NCBI GenBank assembly: GCA_002720865.1
Contig: PBIO01000003.1
Coordinates: forward strand, 69,914 to 107,404
Direction: 5' to 3'
DNA: 37,491 nucleotides
DNA from: Halobacteriovorax sp.
GTDB lineage: Bacteria; Bdellovibrionota; Bacteriovoracia; Bacteriovoracales; Bacteriovoracaceae
Shown: piece by piece, positions 22,517 to 31,009 of the stretch
Layout: every line of letters starts with the position of its first letter
How positions within the stretch are numbered: the stretch's first letter is position 1
Position numbers and translations under genes: made by a program
The notes under the pieces: generated by a model
Told to the model about the DNA's origin: nothing
Seen by the model: only the letters and a program-made list of their open reading frames with translations
The model's database searches: none

Positions 22517-24025
22517 ATGCAAAGAGCTAAGAATAGAACTGAAACGGAAACAGTCCCTCTATCCATTGCTTTAGTAATGGAAGATCTATCCGAGGCCAAA
22601 GAGCTTTCTGATATTTTAAGAAAGACCGGTGTACTTCCCCATGTTTATCAAGACTTAAAAACGTTTTGGTATGAGTCTCTAGAAAAAATTCCTTCGTTAA
22701 GTATTATCGATGTGAAGATGATGACTGATGGAGAGTTGCTACTTAAAAACCATCCCTACGTAAAGAATGATCAGTTGCCTCTCGCTTTCTTTCATAAAAA
22801 AGAAACAGAGCCGCTTCTATATTCAACGTATGAAATCTTTAATTTTGGGACAATCAATTCCTCTCAAAGCCTTAAGGGACAGATCAAGTCTCTCTTAAGA
22901 AGATTTAATACTATGAAAGAAGCCGAGGTTGAAAAACTAAATCTTTCAATTGAAAATAAAAAACTTTCTAATCAGGTGGGAAGAATTGTTGCTTCTCATG
23001 AAAAGGGTAGAGAGCAAGATTTTTACGATCAGCTTCTAAAGTCAATCGTTGGTAGGTTTGAAATTCAAAAGAAAGCAGAGGATTTTTACTCTGCCTGTGA
23101 GGTGGTTCTTTCATCAGTAAAAGAAATTAAGCAATTCTCAATATTAGAGTTAAGTCATAACGGTCAAAAATTAGTTTCACCAAAACTTTTTCATTCAAAG
23201 TTTTGCCATGTTCCTAGTCTATGGCTTGGACAAACTTCGAATAAAGGAATTGAGTTTTTTGCGCAAAATATGGCGAGTCAGGTTGTACTCGATATGATGG
23301 GCGGAGATATCATGTCTCTTAACGTTAGAGATAGAGAGGAAAACCCACGACTTATAATCTTTGCAAAAGTTGAAGACGAGGATTTTTTAGGAAATTTTGA
23401 TTGGGAATTCCTTGAACGCTATTTAAGCGGATACTTATGCCACTTCCTTTGGCGCTCAGATGTGTTCCAAGAAAAAGATGAAATGGTTTGGAACCCGTGG
23501 CAGCTTTTCTCAAAGCTTGATCAAGTTAGGTTTGGAAAAATTAATTCTGACCCTGATGTAATGGAAGTTGATAAGTGGGAAGATGAATACACTTTAATTG
23601 ATATTGATTTTTCTAACCTCATCGATTTGGCCAGAGAGAAAAAATTAGTTCGTTTTTACTGGAATCAATTTTTTCAAGAATTTTTTAGCCGCATAGTGAA
23701 TCAAAAGAAAATTGACGCAAAAATTTGTCCTATTGGAGTTCAGCATATTTCTCTTCTCGTAAGAACTGATGAACCACTAAAGATATTGAATGATATAAAA
23801 GCTTTCACATTAAGATATCCGTACTGGAGATATTTTGAAGATGTGGATATTGTGCTTTCAAGGAATATGAAGCCTGAAGTAAAAATGATTCCTCTTTCTA
23901 AAGACGCCTATATGGACTATCTGGATAGTTTAGAGATTGAAGAAGACCTTGATATGGCAGCACCTCTTCAATTAGAAAATAAGGAACCAAAAGTTTGGAG
24001 ATCCGCACCGCTACTAGATGCATAG
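22517..24025 (+). CDS. Unknown protein with N-terminal receiver-like domain
   Basis: 502 aa from the ATG at 22517, set by AGGAG at 7 nt. Residues 14-125 resemble a response-regulator receiver: ED at 22-23, Asp65 in LSIIDVKMM, Lys94/95 in LAFFHKKE. Residues about 132-165 are coiled-coil (EAEVEKLNLSIENKKLSNQV). The remaining about 330 residues, rich in Trp and Phe, belong to no family I recognise; one could suspect a GAF-like part (about 180-290) and a degenerate GGDEF- or PAS-like part at the C-terminus, but no motif proves it. No histidine kinase lies nearby. It sits between aroK and alr and is probably co-transcribed with alr, 6 nt downstream. Confidence 0.8.
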   Translation: MQRAKNRTETETVPLSIALVMEDLSEAKELSDILRKTGVLPHVYQDLKTFWYESLEKIPSLSIIDVKMMTDGELLLKNHPYVKNDQLPLAFFHKKETEPLLYSTYEIFNFGTINSSQSLKGQIKSLLRRFNTMKEAEVEKLNLSIENKKLSNQVGRIVASHEKGREQDFYDQLLKSIVGRFEIQKKAEDFYSACEVVLSSVKEIKQFSILELSHNGQKLVSPKLFHSKFCHVPSLWLGQTSNKGIEFFAQNMASQVVLDMMGGDIMSLNVRDREENPRLIIFAKVEDEDFLGNFDWEFLERYLSGYLCHFLWRSDVFQEKDEMVWNPWQLFSKLDQVRFGKINSDPDVMEVDKWEDEYTLIDIDFSNLIDLAREKKLVRFYWNQFFQEFFSRIVNQKKIDAKICPIGVQHISLLVRTDEPLKILNDIKAFTLRYPYWRYFEDVDIVLSRNMKPEVKMIPLSKDAYMDYLDSLEIEEDLDMAAPLQLENKEPKVWRSAPLLDA

Positions 24026-24031
24026 GATAAG

Positions 24032-25147
24032 ATGAGGTTTAAAACAGAACTTAATATAAACCTCTCGCTATTTGAGAAGAACGTTCAGTCCTTGCAAGGT
24101 ATAGTTAAAAATAATGAAATAATCTTTATGGTGAAAGCTAATGGCTATGGTCATGGGCTTATTGAAATGTCTCAATTCTCTGTTAGAGAAACGGGAATAA
24201 AGTCATTAGGAGTCGCTTCGCTTGGTGAAGCTATAAAACTTAGAAGTGAGCTTTCAGATGAAAAATTTGACCTCTATACTTTTTCTGAGCTTCAATTTGA
24301 TTCGGAAGATTTAAGGGAACACTACTTAAATCAAAGAATTCTTCCCGTCATTCACAGTATAAATGACTTAGAAACTTTTTTAACAGATTCAAGGTTTTCC
24401 CATTGTCCCCTTGTGTTGCACTTTAATACGGGCATGAATAGATTGGGAATAGAGCTTAGTGATACTGAGCTTGTTATAAAAAAAGTAAGAAGTTCGGGTA
24501 GAAGTTCAATCTCCCATTTAATGAGCCATTTTGGCTGTGCTTCTAATAGTATGTCGTCAAACTCACATAATAAAAGACAACTACAAAATTGGGATACTTT
24601 AAAAAAAGAAATTAAGGGAAGCGGACTCGATATAGAGCAGACTTCTATCTCTAATTCTGGTGCGCTTGAGCAAGGTGTAGGATTAGAGGAGTCCCATATT
24701 AGACCTGGACTAATGCTTTACGGTCCTAGCTCTTTGATTCCTCCTCTTAGAAAAGATTCCCTTTGGAAGGGACATAATATTTCAACTTTAAAAACTGAAG
24801 TTTTAAAAGTGTTTGAGGTGGAAAGGGGACAACCTATTGGCTACGGTGCAACCCCTTGCCCAGAGGCGGGTTATGTCGTGGTTATTGCTCTTGGATACGG
24901 CGACGGATTCTCAACCAAGTACTGCGGAGCTAATATCGGCGAGGCTAGAATTCACGGTAGAGTAAATATGGATATGGCCCAGCTTTTTTATAAAAGCGAT
25001 CCAAAATTAAAGATGGGGGATCAGTTTAAGGTTTGGGAAAATTCATTGGATTCTATTATGAATTTTTCAGACGAAACTAAAACTATACCTTATGAACTCT
25101 TTTGCTCTTTAACTCAAAGAGTTCCAAGAACTTATAATAATTTATAA
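24032..25147 (+). CDS. alr: Alanine racemase
   Basis: A 371-aa PLP enzyme that makes D-alanine for peptidoglycan. PLP Lys35 lies in FMVKANGYGHG, FNTGMNRLGI (131-140) and SNSGAL (208-212) follow, RPGLMLYGP is the dimer motif, catalytic Tyr271 is in GYGAT, and ALGYGDGF with GRVNMDMAQ ends the barrel-beta domain. The segment CASNSMSSNSHNKRQ is less conserved. Starts 6 nt after the preceding stop and ends 2 nt before mlaE. Confidence 0.95.
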   Translation: MRFKTELNINLSLFEKNVQSLQGIVKNNEIIFMVKANGYGHGLIEMSQFSVRETGIKSLGVASLGEAIKLRSELSDEKFDLYTFSELQFDSEDLREHYLNQRILPVIHSINDLETFLTDSRFSHCPLVLHFNTGMNRLGIELSDTELVIKKVRSSGRSSISHLMSHFGCASNSMSSNSHNKRQLQNWDTLKKEIKGSGLDIEQTSISNSGALEQGVGLEESHIRPGLMLYGPSSLIPPLRKDSLWKGHNISTLKTEVLKVFEVERGQPIGYGATPCPEAGYVVVIALGYGDGFSTKYCGANIGEARIHGRVNMDMAQLFYKSDPKLKMGDQFKVWENSLDSIMNFSDETKTIPYELFCSLTQRVPRTYNNL

Positions 25148-25149
25148 AT

Positions 25150-25956
25150 ATGGAAAACGTTAAAAAAAGAAATTTTTTGCTGGCCAGAATCGAGAGGTTA
25201 GGCGCTTCGATAATCGAGGCCGTCGAGGGACTTGGCAGAATTTCTCATTTTGCAGGGAGAGTTTTCTATTGGATGTTTAAAAGACCCTATAGAACTAAGC
25301 TATTAATTAATCAGCTTTATTTTGTCGGCAATAAAAGTATTTTTATCTGTTGTCTAGCTGGCTCATTTACCGGCATGGTCATGGCCTATCAAACTTATTT
25401 TGGTTTTAAGATTATCAATGTGGATTCTTTAGTTGGACCTGTTGTCGCCTTGACTCTAGCTAAGGAGCTTGCTCCAGTGCTGGCAGGTTTAATCGTTGCC
25501 GGCAGGGCGGGAGCAGCCATGGCGGCACAAATAGGAACAATGAAAGTGACTGAGCAAGTTGATGCCCTAGAGGTTATGGGGATTAGCTCCATTCAATACT
25601 TGGCCGTTCCAAGGGTCATTGCAACGACCATCGCACTTCCAATGTTAACCGGGCTATATCTCTTCGTTGGAAATGCTGGTTCAGTGTTGGTTGGAACTAA
25701 GGCATTAATGATTGATGAGGCTATTTATTTAAATAAGCTGGGCGAGTTCATGTTTATGGCAGATATTTGGCAAGGCTTAATAAAAGCAACGGTCTTTGGT
25801 TTTGTTATCTCCTTAGTGGCTACATATTTTGGTTTCCAAGTTCGCTCTGGTGCCGAGGGAGTAGGGAAAGGAACTAACTTAGCTGTGGTATGGGGAATGA
25901 TTTCCGTATTAGTTTTAGATTATTTTTTAACGAGTTTTTTGGTGCATATATTATAA
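25150..25956 (+). CDS. mlaE: MlaE-like ABC transporter permease
   Basis: A 268-aa inner-membrane permease of phospholipid transport. The N-terminal amphipathic helix (about 1-50) precedes five to six hydrophobic helices. The family motif region LTLAKELAPVLAGLIVAGRAG (about 105-125) with GTMKVTEQVDALEVMG following is diagnostic of MlaE/YrbE. Translation continues directly into the ATPase. It pairs with MlaF and MlaD to move phospholipids between the inner membrane and the MCE tunnel; the direction is not readable from sequence. Confidence 0.95.
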   Translation: MENVKKRNFLLARIERLGASIIEAVEGLGRISHFAGRVFYWMFKRPYRTKLLINQLYFVGNKSIFICCLAGSFTGMVMAYQTYFGFKIINVDSLVGPVVALTLAKELAPVLAGLIVAGRAGAAMAAQIGTMKVTEQVDALEVMGISSIQYLAVPRVIATTIALPMLTGLYLFVGNAGSVLVGTKALMIDEAIYLNKLGEFMFMADIWQGLIKATVFGFVISLVATYFGFQVRSGAEGVGKGTNLAVVWGMISVLVLDYFLTSFLVHIL

Positions 25957-25957
25957 G

Positions 25958-26710
25958 ATGTTAAGTTTTGATAAACCTGCCATTAATATGAAAGATCTCT
26001 CTAAAAGTTTTGGAGAGCATTCTATTTTAAAAAATCTAAATTTTGAAATTCCCAAAAATAAAATTGTTACGATCTTAGGTTTTTCAGGAGCGGGAAAATC
26101 CACATTGCTAAAACATATGCTAGGTCTATTGACCCCAACCTCGGGATCAATTTCCGTCTTAGGTCAAAATTTAGAAGAGCTTGAAGAAGATGAACTTAGA
26201 CATTTTAGACAAAACTTTGGAATGCTATTTCAATATGCTGCCTTGTTTGACTCACTATCAACTTACGAGAATGTTGCCTTTCCACTCCGAGAATTTACAA
26301 AGCTAACTGAAGAAGAAATTTTTCTAAGAGTTCAAGATCTCTTGACTTCGGTTGGCCTTGAAGAGAGCTCTTACTACAAACTTCCCTCAGAGCTTTCAGG
26401 TGGAATGAGAAAGAGAGTGGGACTGGCTAGGGCCTTAGCATTAAACCCAAGAATTATGTTATATGACGAGCCTACAACTGGACTCGACCCAATTACGACG
26501 AAGATGGTTAATGATCTAATAGTTTCTATGGCAGAAAAGAATAAAGACCGAGGGATGACATCTGTTATTATCTCTCATGATGTGAAAGCTTCATTAAGTA
26601 TTTCCGACTTTATTGCTTTTCTCGACCGTGGTAGCATTGTTGAGTACTTACCAGCTTCAGAATTCGCCAAATCTGAGAATGAATTGGTGAAAAGATTTAT
26701 TAATTTATAA
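25958..26710 (+). CDS. mlaF: MlaF-like ABC transporter ATPase
   Basis: A 250-aa cytoplasmic ATPase. Walker A GFSGAGKST (about 44-52), Q-loop MLFQYAALFDSLSTYENVAF with the MlaF-type LFDSL, signature LSGGMRKRVGLARAL, Walker B IMLYDEPTTGLDP and switch His in VIISHD are intact. It begins 1 nt after the mlaE stop, indicating tight coupling, and precedes mlaD by 24 nt. Confidence 0.96.
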   Translation: MLSFDKPAINMKDLSKSFGEHSILKNLNFEIPKNKIVTILGFSGAGKSTLLKHMLGLLTPTSGSISVLGQNLEELEEDELRHFRQNFGMLFQYAALFDSLSTYENVAFPLREFTKLTEEEIFLRVQDLLTSVGLEESSYYKLPSELSGGMRKRVGLARALALNPRIMLYDEPTTGLDPITTKMVNDLIVSMAEKNKDRGMTSVIISHDVKASLSISDFIAFLDRGSIVEYLPASEFAKSENELVKRFINL

Positions 26711-26734
26711 CTAAAGCAAGGACGCTTTTCATCA

Positions 26735-28117
26735 ATGAATGAACTCAAAGTTGGTCTAATGGCAATCGCGACCATGATTGCAGTAGGCTATATGTCATTC
26801 AAAGTTACATCCAACCAGTCGGGCTTCGGAGAGTACGTTACCTATAGAACCATTATAAGTGATGCCTCAGGCATTTTTCCTAAAACACCCATAAAGGTAG
26901 CGGGGATTAGTGCAGGTCGTATTAAATCAATCGAACTACAAGGAAATCACGCTCTAATTACTTTTGAAGTCTTGGAGAAGATTTTAATATCAAGTGACTC
27001 TAAGCTTGTCGTGAAAACAGTGGGATTTTTAGGAGACAAATATTTAGAGATTCAAATAGGTTCAACTGAAGTTCGGTTGCCAGAAAATGATTTTATTTCC
27101 TCTGAGACAGGGGGGGGAATGGAAAATTTAATGAAGGATGCCTCTGTCGTAATGAGAGATGTAAAAAAAATTGTTCAAGAAATTAAGGACTCACTTGCAC
27201 CGGAAGGACAAAAAGGTCCAATTAAAAAAATCTTGGATGATGTTCAGGCCCTTACTGAAAATGTGAAGGAAGTAACAGCTACTTTAAAAAAGACGATCAC
27301 TGGTAATGAAGAAAGAATTAATAATATCGTTAAGAACTTTGAAAACTTTTCGAAAAACTTAAGCGCTGAAACTGATAAAGGTCTTGAGGGCTCTTCGGTC
27401 GCAAAAATTCAAGAAATTCTAGACAGCACTAAAAGTATGACAGGTGATTTAGAATCGCTTATTGCAGATATAAAAGCTGGTAAAGGAACAGTAGGAAAAC
27501 TACTTGTTGAAGAAGAAATTGCTGATGAAGTTAGGGAAACATTAGCTGGGGTTAAAAAGATTGTTGGAAAAGTAGAAAATATCCGAACTGAATTGGCGGT
27601 CTTTACTGGAGCGAGTACCAATGGTCAGGCAGAAACTGATGCTGCGCTTAAAATATTTCCAGCACCGGAAAGGTTTTATGTTTTAGGAATCACCACAAGT
27701 GAGTTTGGTCCAGAAACCGAAAAAATCACAACCACTAGTGTGAATGGTGGAGCAGCTTCCTCTGTTGTTACCAAGGAAAAAGATAAGGACTCCTACCGTT
27801 TTAACGTACAATTAGGTCGTAAAATACAAAATTGGCATTTTAGAGGCGGTTTAATCGAATCCTCAGGGGGGCTTGGTTTAGACTACGATTTCACTAGAAT
27901 TGGCTCCAGATTTTCCATGGAAGTTTTTGACTATGATGAAGATCTTGGTCCTACGCTTAGGATAAGTAGTCAGCTACAAATGTGGAATGTATTTTACGGT
28001 AAGGTTTCTGTTGATTCGGTTAGCAAAAATTTCGCTGACAATGTAAACTCTACTATAAGCGCAGGCTTAAGATTTAATGATGAAGACTTAAAGGGCCTAA
28101 TAGGGTTCTTCTTTTAA
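26735..28117 (+). CDS. mlaD: MlaD-like MCE protein with a beta-rich C-terminal domain
   Basis: 460 aa. Residues 1-24 are the membrane anchor (LMAIATMIAVGYMSFKV). Residues about 35-120 are the MCE domain (SDASGIFPKTPIKVAGISAG, KTVGFLGDKYLEI). Residues 125-290 are helical with coiled-coil character and the GKGTVGKLLVEEE motif of MCE proteins. Residues 310-460 are alternating beta strands (FRGGLIESSGGLGLDYDF, ISAGLRFNDEDLKG) ending in Phe, as in outer-membrane barrels. E. coli MlaD (183 aa) lacks such a domain. A G8 run at 27110-27117 (codons 126-128) is a possible slippage point. Confidence 0.92.
   Translation: MNELKVGLMAIATMIAVGYMSFKVTSNQSGFGEYVTYRTIISDASGIFPKTPIKVAGISAGRIKSIELQGNHALITFEVLEKILISSDSKLVVKTVGFLGDKYLEIQIGSTEVRLPENDFISSETGGGMENLMKDASVVMRDVKKIVQEIKDSLAPEGQKGPIKKILDDVQALTENVKEVTATLKKTITGNEERINNIVKNFENFSKNLSAETDKGLEGSSVAKIQEILDSTKSMTGDLESLIADIKAGKGTVGKLLVEEEIADEVRETLAGVKKIVGKVENIRTELAVFTGASTNGQAETDAALKIFPAPERFYVLGITTSEFGPETEKITTTSVNGGAASSVVTKEKDKDSYRFNVQLGRKIQNWHFRGGLIESSGGLGLDYDFTRIGSRFSMEVFDYDEDLGPTLRISSQLQMWNVFYGKVSVDSVSKNFADNVNSTISAGLRFNDEDLKGLIGFFF
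27110..27117 (+). repeat. G8 homopolymer tract in mlaD
   Basis: Eight G in a row inside coding sequence of an AT-rich genome (ACA-GGG-GGG-GGA-ATG). One base more or less would truncate MlaD after the MCE domain. Such tracts are typical of phase-variable genes, though a single genome cannot show variation. Confidence 0.6.
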
Positions 28118-28119
28118 TT

Positions 28120-29184
28120 ATGGTTAAAGAAAAAAATTGGCTTATTCGTACGACAAACTATCAGATCTTGGGACCTGTTTCTAAAGAAAAGATAATTGAG
28201 TTTGTTAATAAAGGCTCCTTAAAAGGAGAGGATGAAGTTTCGTCAGGAAATGGTTATTGGTTTTTAATCAAAGAAAAAGATCTCCTTGAAAAATATATCT
28301 TTGGAGATATTCCCCAAACATTTAATCCAATAACTGAAGCTCCTAATATCTTGACTGCCAATCATTCGGCTGACCAAACAGGGACTCATAATAAAATCAC
28401 TCGACCAGTCGCGGCTCCAAAAGTTGACCCCAGTGGAGATGGAGCATTACCGGATGACGGAGACTTAGAATACCCCGATATGAATTTACCTGCTTCTGAT
28501 GATTTGGAATATCCCGACATGGCAGCACCTTCAGGTGAAATGAATATTGATAATATTCAAACGAGTCCGGCGCCATCAGTAAGCCCTGGAATGGCCAAAC
28601 CCACAGCAACCCCTTTGGCTGAGGATGAAATTGAAGGTCTGCTTCCTGACGAGCAAGACTTGGAATATCCGGATTTGTCGGAATTTGGATTAAGTGACCC
28701 TGAAGAAGATATTATTTTAGATGAATTTGAGGAAGGAACTTCCCCAACAAATCCTGCAATAAGTGAATTTGACGAGGAAACTGATCCGGGAATAGCACCA
28801 CCTGATCCTACCCAAGAAATTGAAATCCCAGAGGAAGTTATATCAGCAGCACCTGCCAGACCAGCACCAAAGGCCGCTCGAATTACTCCAACTGCCAAAG
28901 CGAATCCAGCGCCTGCACCAAAGAGAAAAACTGTTCAACGAAAAAAGGCTACAGGGGCGAAGCCAAAGCAAAGAAATGATAAACTTTTATTTCTTTTAAC
29001 TTCAATATTTTTTGTTACATTTTTATTCGCTGCCGTAATCTTTTACTATAAGAAAGTTCTTAATAAGCCATTACCCTTTATTGGTCAGACGATAATCAAT
29101 ACAGTCCTTCCCACTGCATCGGCTCAAGTAGGACAATCTGAAAGTCTCGTTAAAAAAAAAGTCTTTTTAATTTTGAAGAAATAA
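28120..29184 (+). CDS. 5' frame of a frameshift-split gene: GYF_2-like membrane protein
   Basis: 354 codons in the zero frame. Residues about 7-60 resemble a GYF_2-type domain (YQILGPVSKEKIIEFVNKG, GNGYWFLIKEKDL). Residues 90-250 are an acidic Pro/Ala/Asp linker with three copies of DLEYPD(M/L), 251-285 are basic (KAARITPTAKANPAPAPKRK), and 289-311 form one transmembrane helix. The frame ends 13 codons after a run of nine A (29152-29160), while the -1 frame opens exactly there and stays open for 423 codons. The ORF starts 2 nt after mlaD, in the same operon. The full product (768 aa) would need a -1 shift or an extra A. The short form would be a protein of 354 aa. Confidence 0.75.
   Translation: MVKEKNWLIRTTNYQILGPVSKEKIIEFVNKGSLKGEDEVSSGNGYWFLIKEKDLLEKYIFGDIPQTFNPITEAPNILTANHSADQTGTHNKITRPVAAPKVDPSGDGALPDDGDLEYPDMNLPASDDLEYPDMAAPSGEMNIDNIQTSPAPSVSPGMAKPTATPLAEDEIEGLLPDEQDLEYPDLSEFGLSDPEEDIILDEFEEGTSPTNPAISEFDEETDPGIAPPDPTQEIEIPEEVISAAPARPAPKAARITPTAKANPAPAPKRKTVQRKKATGAKPKQRNDKLLFLLTSIFFVTFLFAAVIFYYKKVLNKPLPFIGQTIINTVLPTASAQVGQSESLVKKKVFLILKK
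29152..29160 (+). other. A9 slippery tract at the frame junction
   Basis: Nine consecutive A, read as AAA-AAA-AAA (codons 345-347) in the zero frame. The -1 frame has a TAA at 29151-29153 and is open from 29154 onward. The tract fits both ribosomal -1 slippage (A-AAA-AAA) and polymerase slippage. A sequencing error or true mutation is the alternative. Confidence 0.7.
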
Positions 29185-30425
29185 AAGATGGAGACCTCGT
29201 TTTTACTCCAGAGTTAAGTCTCAAAGGTTTTAATCTTCTCGTTACATCAAATGCAAATTTAAAAGAATGTGAGCAGATAAAAAAGTTTTTCGTTCAATTA
29301 AATATTTTGCTTTCTAAATATCAAGATAAATTAGATATGTATGACGAGTTTATCAATAAATGTTTTCTCGAAATGGATAAAGATTTCCTAACTTTGTTAA
29401 ATATAAGTCCAGAAGAGTTAGAAACCGAAGAAACATTTAAAAAGTATTTGATTGAGGCAGGGACTAATAGGAGTACGAGGGAGTACGCTCTTAGTATCTT
29501 TAAAAAGAAGAGAATTCACCCTAATCAAGAAAAGATTATCTCCAAATTTGTTGAAGTCTCCACTTTAGAAGTACCAAAAACAATGACACCGGAAAAATAT
29601 AAGAAACTATACTCCTACCTAAAAGAGGTGGAAGACTTAGATGAAAATCATCCTCTTAAACATTTCATTGACCTGTCTGTTGCTTTAAGGACGGACAATA
29701 AGGAGTGGATTAAAAGAGTATCGTTAAAAATCATCAATACCTCTTCTCTGCAATATGCAATTTTTATAGATCCTAAAAAAATATCTAAAAAGATATATAT
29801 CCAATTGGTAGAAGCTATTTTTGATACGTTAAAGTTAACAAAGTCTAAATCAGAAGACCCTATGATTACAAAAATGCTAGTAACGAGGTTGACCTTCTTC
29901 TTACCAAATAAATATAAGAATAGGTTTAGGTCAGAATTCAATGGGAACTGGTCTTTAAATGAGCTTAGAGAAGCAGTCTCTAATAGAAAGTATGGTCAAT
30001 CGGCGATAGGGCTTTGGTTCAATGTTTTGGAAAATCGTACTACTGAAGCAGAGGTCAACCGCTTTTTGGATAAAATCCTTAGAGTTAAAACATTGAAAAA
30101 ACTTCCAGTTGAGGAGTTTTGGATTTTAAAACATTTTTATCCCGGCGGAGAGAGAAGAGAAGTTTTAGAAAATAGGCTAGCTTCTTTTAGTAAGTCTCGA
30201 AATAGTGTCCATGACGAGCTAATTTTAAATGAAATTTTAAGTAAAGAAGCTATTAAGAAAAAACTAGAAGCTATTGATCCTATTTTTAAAAAGCCTTTAT
30301 TTAAAGTAAGGAGAGATATTTTTCAATCAGTACTGCAAAGTGGATATCCGTCCCAATTTGCCCTATACAATCTTTTTCTTTTAGGCGAAAAAGACCCTAA
30401 ATTGTTTTGGTGGTTTATTTTATGA
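29154..30425 (+). CDS. 3' frame of the split gene: helical C-terminal region
   Basis: About 423 codons open from the A9 tract to the TGA at 30425. The first 51 codons (29154-29306) have no ATG, and the first possible start is a TTG at 29307 without a good ribosome binding site, so translation most likely enters by frameshift from the upstream frame. The protein is Lys/Leu/Glu-rich and mainly helical (TPEKYKKLYSYLKEVEDLDE, KMLVTRLTFFLPNKYK), with no family recognised. If fused, it follows the single membrane helix of the 5' part. The stop overlaps the next ATG (ATGA), so expression of the tsaC-like gene is tied to this frame. Confidence 0.65.
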   Translation, partial: KKSLFNFEEIKDGDLVFTPELSLKGFNLLVTSNANLKECEQIKKFFVQLNILLSKYQDKLDMYDEFINKCFLEMDKDFLTLLNISPEELETEETFKKYLIEAGTNRSTREYALSIFKKKRIHPNQEKIISKFVEVSTLEVPKTMTPEKYKKLYSYLKEVEDLDENHPLKHFIDLSVALRTDNKEWIKRVSLKIINTSSLQYAIFIDPKKISKKIYIQLVEAIFDTLKLTKSKSEDPMITKMLVTRLTFFLPNKYKNRFRSEFNGNWSLNELREAVSNRKYGQSAIGLWFNVLENRTTEAEVNRFLDKILRVKTLKKLPVEEFWILKHFYPGGERREVLENRLASFSKSRNSVHDELILNEILSKEAIKKKLEAIDPIFKKPLFKVRRDIFQSVLQSGYPSQFALYNLFLLGEKDPKLFWWFIL

Positions 30426-31009
30426 AAGAAGATGTATTTATTTATCCTACAGATACCGTATGGGGAATTGGTGGAAATATTCATGTAGATGGTATGGCCA
30501 CAAAAGTAAATAAGATTAAAGGCTACGATGAAGTTAAACCTCTATCGATACTTTTTTGTAATCTCGATATGCTTTCTGACTATTTTCAATTGGAACTCTT
30601 TGATAAGGATTGGCTTGAGGGACTTTTTGAAAAACAGGCGACTTTAGGCCTACCTGTAGACTCTTTGAAAATGAACATTCCTAGTGAGGCTTACGGAGGT
30701 TCTACATTTGTATGTGTAAGAGTTCTCTCTACCCCTTTGATTTCTGAGTTAATCGAAAAGGCTGGAGGGCCAGTTTTTACAACAAGCTTTAATGAAAAAG
30801 GAGAAGACCCAATCTTAGAAAGCTCCGCAGCGATTAAGTTAAAGAATAAAGTTTGTCCTAATGCTCAAATTATTGGGGAAGGCATAGAAAACTTAAGTGG
30901 TCATTCCTCAACCATTATTGTCTATAAGGGTAATAATCAGTTCGAGGTTTTAAGGCCTGGTAAAAAGATAGAAGAAATTGAAAAACATATCGCACTACTC
31001 ACAACCTGA
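30422..31009 (+). CDS. TsaC/Sua5/YrdC-domain protein (threonylcarbamoyl-AMP synthase)
   Basis: 195 aa from the ATG at 30422, which overlaps the preceding stop as ATGA. The YrdC fold is shown by IYPTDTVWGIGG near the N-terminus, KGYDEVKPLSILF, FVCVRVLSTPLISELIEK, GGPVFTTSFNEKGEDP and STIIVYK with VLRPGK at the end. The family makes threonylcarbamoyl-AMP for t6A modification of tRNAs reading ANN codons. The usual KxR in the lysine loop is replaced by KIKGYDEVKPL, so activity is likely but not certain. The end overlaps the next frame by 32 nt. Confidence 0.85.
   Translation: MKEDVFIYPTDTVWGIGGNIHVDGMATKVNKIKGYDEVKPLSILFCNLDMLSDYFQLELFDKDWLEGLFEKQATLGLPVDSLKMNIPSEAYGGSTFVCVRVLSTPLISELIEKAGGPVFTTSFNEKGEDPILESSAAIKLKNKVCPNAQIIGEGIENLSGHSSTIIVYKGNNQFEVLRPGKKIEEIEKHIALLTT

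Noticed and set aside
28557-28898. Ser/Gly-rich frame antisense to the acidic linker of the GYF_2-like gene
   Set aside because: Produced by complementing Asp/Glu/Pro codons; no start signal.
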